A stretch of 64,000 nt of DNA from Blastobasis lacticolella (Eukaryota > Arthropoda > Insecta > Lepidoptera > Blastobasidae). The notes beneath the pieces are model-generated. The model was not told where the DNA came from and did no database searches. It saw only the letters and a program-made list of their open reading frames with translations. This document shows, piece after piece, positions 61,190 through 64,000 of this stretch (the stretch's first letter is position 1; each line of letters begins with the position of its first letter). Made by a program: the position numbers and the translations under genes. The stretch lies in the NCBI GenBank assembly GCA_905147135.1, contig LR990053.1:7142501-7206500 (forward strand), in the 5' to 3' direction.

Positions 61190-61475
61190 AGGCAATGATA
61201 GACGCACGTACTAGGGGGTAGCAGTCCGGACCTCACTCCGCGGGACCCGCGGAAGACCAGCGCCGCGGCTTTGGCCGCGGCTCATGCTGAGCGAGGTCCC
61301 TTTATCAACTGGGAGGGCCACAGCACGGCAATGCCAACTCGACATTTTTATAATGGCAAAAATTTGTTTGTAATTTGATGTGTTGATGTATATGTCTTTT
61401 TCTTTTTTTGTTTATGTTGTGTTGTGACGTTTCTAGTTATAATAAATGAGTTATTATTATTATTATTATTAGAAA
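61190..61475 (+). repeat. LINE 3' end fragment with (TTA)n tail
   Basis: A CG-rich segment (CCAGCGCCGCGGCTTTGGCC, GAGCGAGGTCCC) is followed by a T-rich leader, AATAAATGAG and a short TTA/ATT repeat. I recall this arrangement from lepidopteran non-LTR elements. No coding part remains. Confidence 0.4.
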
Positions 61476-61866
61476 ACCGCGCGCGGTCACTTGTGTGGCA
61501 TGACTGGTTGAGCTGTTTCTAATCTAATGCTAGTTTAGTTTGCGATGCGTACGATGTATAGTCTGAAAAAATTCTAGCAATTGATTAGAAACTAACATGT
61601 ACAATACAAGAGCATAAGTGCAAGGTGGTAAACCTTAAGTATCATATTCCTGTACATTACTTAATTACATTTTTATTTATTATTTAAAAAATACCGTAGG
61701 GCCTAAGACGAATTCTTTGGAGCTGATGCCCCCTTCTTTTAGGAAAATCGTGTTGTCTACAGATGCACCAAATACCCTGCATGTTGCTATAGCTGCAAAG
61801 GCCATTTTCTAAATTGGTATTCCACTTAAGCTCTTGTACTGTACCTCTTTCTTAGTAATATGTTAC

Positions 61867-61973
61867 CTGTCGTCCGCGAGAGCAGTATGGCCGCGGCTAC
61901 CAGGGAGATGAAAGTGACCACGTGAGCGCTGATAGGGACAGCCAGCAAATGGGCGAGATTTTTCATGTCCGAC
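61867..61973 (-). other. Candidate exon with a short hydrophobic open frame
   Basis: Bounded by TTGTTCCAG and GTAACA on the minus strand. After seven bases an ATG opens a frame, MKNLAHLLAVPISAHVVTFI continuing in hydrophobic residues, open to the donor. It looks like a signal peptide or membrane segment. It may be a first coding exon of an unknown gene or a para leader exon with an upstream open frame. Confidence 0.3.
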
Positions 61974-62727
61974 CTGGAACAAACGAGATTATCCCTCCAT
62001 TAGCACACGTGCATTAGGACGGTCAGCAGTTCTTTGTGTTAAAGTTCTGGTTATCGTCACCTCAGTGCTTATTAGGCCTATTTACCATTGAAAAGGATTG
62101 AAATTTAAGCCTTAACAATACCGCATTAAAAGTACATTTTTGTTCAGTAAATTTGGTCGATAGGTTAAATAAGTGGTGAGGCGATGTTATAACTAAATGG
62201 CACATTGGGTTTTTTTTACCCTTTTTAACATTTTATTGACAAACAAATAAACAAACGGACAGAAAGCGACCTAATAAAAACGTCGTAAAATCTACATTTT
62301 ATAAAATAAAAGATTTTTTGTTTGTTTGAACCTACCAGTCAGTTATTAAACACAAAATAAATTGTGCTTCATAGATCTGATAATAATTCTATAGTTGGTG
62401 AACGAAGTTGTATCCCCGTGAAAGTTTGTATGGAGAACTTTCCGCCACCGCGTTTTAATCACCCGGCACCACGTTAATACCTTTGAATAGGAAATTGGTC
62501 TACGCGGAAAAAGTAACGCGCAATAGCTATTTATCAAGGCTAGATAAGCAGTCATATCTATGATCAATACCAGAAATACTACAAATGAAGTTTCATTTAT
62601 AACCAAATATAATATATTAAGTATCAACCACTACGGGTTTAAAAAAAAAACAAAAATACCTCCTTAACCACATTATTTTAACATTTACAACAAGTATGAA
62701 AGGCACTTGACAATATAATTTTATGTA

Positions 62728-62990
62728 AGGGCTTATTTATAGACTTAACGAAAGCCTTCGATTGTGTTGTTTGCGACATATTACTTATGTAACTAGAGCG
62801 AATAGGAGTAAGAGGAAATGCTCTCAAAATTATTCCAGTCTTATCCGCAAAACAGAAAACAGGCAATAAAAATACAAAGTCAATAGAACACATACAGTCC
62901 ACATTTCAAGACACCATTCTAGGAGTACCTCAGGGTAGCAAACTGGGGCCACTATTACTTTTGACTTTTATAAATGAGCTGTCCTCAATT
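62728..62990 (+). pseudogene. LINE reverse transcriptase fossil
   Basis: GLFIDLTKAFDCVVCD (the RT motif around the first catalytic Asp) and, about 60 residues on, GVPQGSKLGPLLLLTFINEL (the next RT block) are visible. A stop after DILLM and a frame change between them show it is dead. It is a non-LTR (jockey/CR1-like) fragment. Confidence 0.75.
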
Positions 62991-63199
62991 ACGAATCATC
63001 ATTGTGTATTGTCATTGTGTAAGTCAATATCGACTTACTTTTTTATGCAAAAGAAATGTTAATGGTATGTTTTATACATGAAAAATAAAGATTATCGTCG
63101 AGGAAAATTTAAGGAAAATAAATTGTTTTTTTTAAAAATAACAATTATTTTTGAGCACAGTCTTAACAATAAAGTTTTCTAATTCTGATATGATAATGG

Positions 63200-63660
63200 C
63201 AAAGGAAATTTAGGCGATATGTGTTTGGTTCGTTACTTCTTTACGTCAAAACTACTGAAATGATTTTTATGAAATTTGACAATAGGTTATAGCCCAGACT
63301 AGAATATATGCTATATTTTATACCGAAATTCTATTGTGGTTTCCGCGGGGAACGGGTCTGGAACGTTATTACCGAATTTTACGCGGACGAAGTTTCGAGA
63401 AGAAGCTCTGTCAATATAGAAACTCAGACTAATTCTCATCTTGATTATCCACCAGACGGCATTCCGGCTGCCTCATCAAGAGGCGGTGGAGGTGCGCCAC
63501 ACCGCCGCGATTCGCCACTCTCATTACTTACAATGACCTACATATTACGAGACGGAAATTACAAAGACGGTGGGGCGTTACAAAAATGTTTTCTCTACAA
63601 GGAGCGACGTCTTCCCGCGACACTGCCAGGATATTAATGAGCGAAGCGCGGTCTCTGCCA
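63200..63660 (+). other. Possible dispersed repeat near the window end
   Basis: GGTTATAGCCCAGACTAGAA and CCGCGGGGAACGG resemble phrases of interspersed repeats in Lepidoptera. The 109-codon frame at 63308-63637 lacks known motifs and is probably part of that repeat. Confidence 0.3.
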
Positions 63661-64000
63661 TGAATATAGAAAAATGTAAACAATATTTCTTTCCCATTGA
63701 ACAATTAACTTCCTAAACTTATCTACATTTAATGGCCCAGGTACATGACTGATGTAAAGTGATTTATTATGGATAACAAAATATTGAGGGGACCAAAATT
63801 TATGGATTCCCTGGCTTTGCCAGCGGGCAGTGAAGCTATGGATTTATTGTGATTGAATGAATTTTTTGCCAAATAACTTTTAATGAGGTTACCTTACAAA
63901 AGATATCATTAATTTAAAGACGAGACTTGGCTAACTGCAAAACTTTGAACTGTGCTAAGGGCTCAGTCGGCGATTGATAAATCATCCTTAAGGATTATAT

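Overview
The window looks like nuclear DNA of a moth or butterfly (Lepidoptera). It is AT-rich, has intron-split genes with GT-AG junctions, and carries tRNA-derived SINEs, a short Helitron and LINE fossils of the kind common in that order. The voltage-gated sodium channel gene has insect exon structure. I cannot name the species.

Layout. (1) 703-1373, + strand: a complete two-exon COMMD10 gene. (2) 3785-18914, + strand: a complete ten-exon ariadne-1 (ari-1) gene for an RBR E3 ubiquitin ligase. Its exons join in frame to 503 residues, and its introns are packed with mobile DNA: a Helitron, SINEs, a 2.27-kb element with 591-bp inverted ends and an XPG/FEN-like nuclease fossil, a hAT MITE, two 0.65-kb tandem units, a LINE fragment and a broken duplicate of exon 8. 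(3) 18915-30395: intergenic DNA plus the probable 3' ends of ari-1 and of the sodium channel gene, with repeats and GC-rich islands but no gene I recognise. (4) 57664-30396, - strand: the full coding part of para (sodium channel alpha subunit). I could place 34 coding segments, including two mutually exclusive pairs (domain II S4-S5 to S5, and domain III S3-S4) and two frame-neutral cassettes. Using one exon of each pair and both cassettes, the segments sum to 6180 nt (2059 residues). (5) 57696-64000: upstream of para, with possible leader exons, inverted repeats and LINE fossils.

COMMD10 (endosomal trafficking and cullin regulation), ari-1 (cullin-linked ubiquitin transfer) and para (action potentials) are neighbours without an obvious shared pathway. 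ari-1 and para converge tail to tail across about 11.5 kb. The most unusual structures are the XPG-nuclease element nested inside a SINE, the rearranged ari-1 exon 7 to exon 8 interval with a still-open pseudo-exon, a triplicated splice-acceptor segment before ari-1 exon 6, the duplicated para exons, and an in-frame TGA followed by a further open stretch at the para C-terminus.

Exon limits were read by hand from splice signals, reading phase and protein similarity recalled from the families. No search was run.
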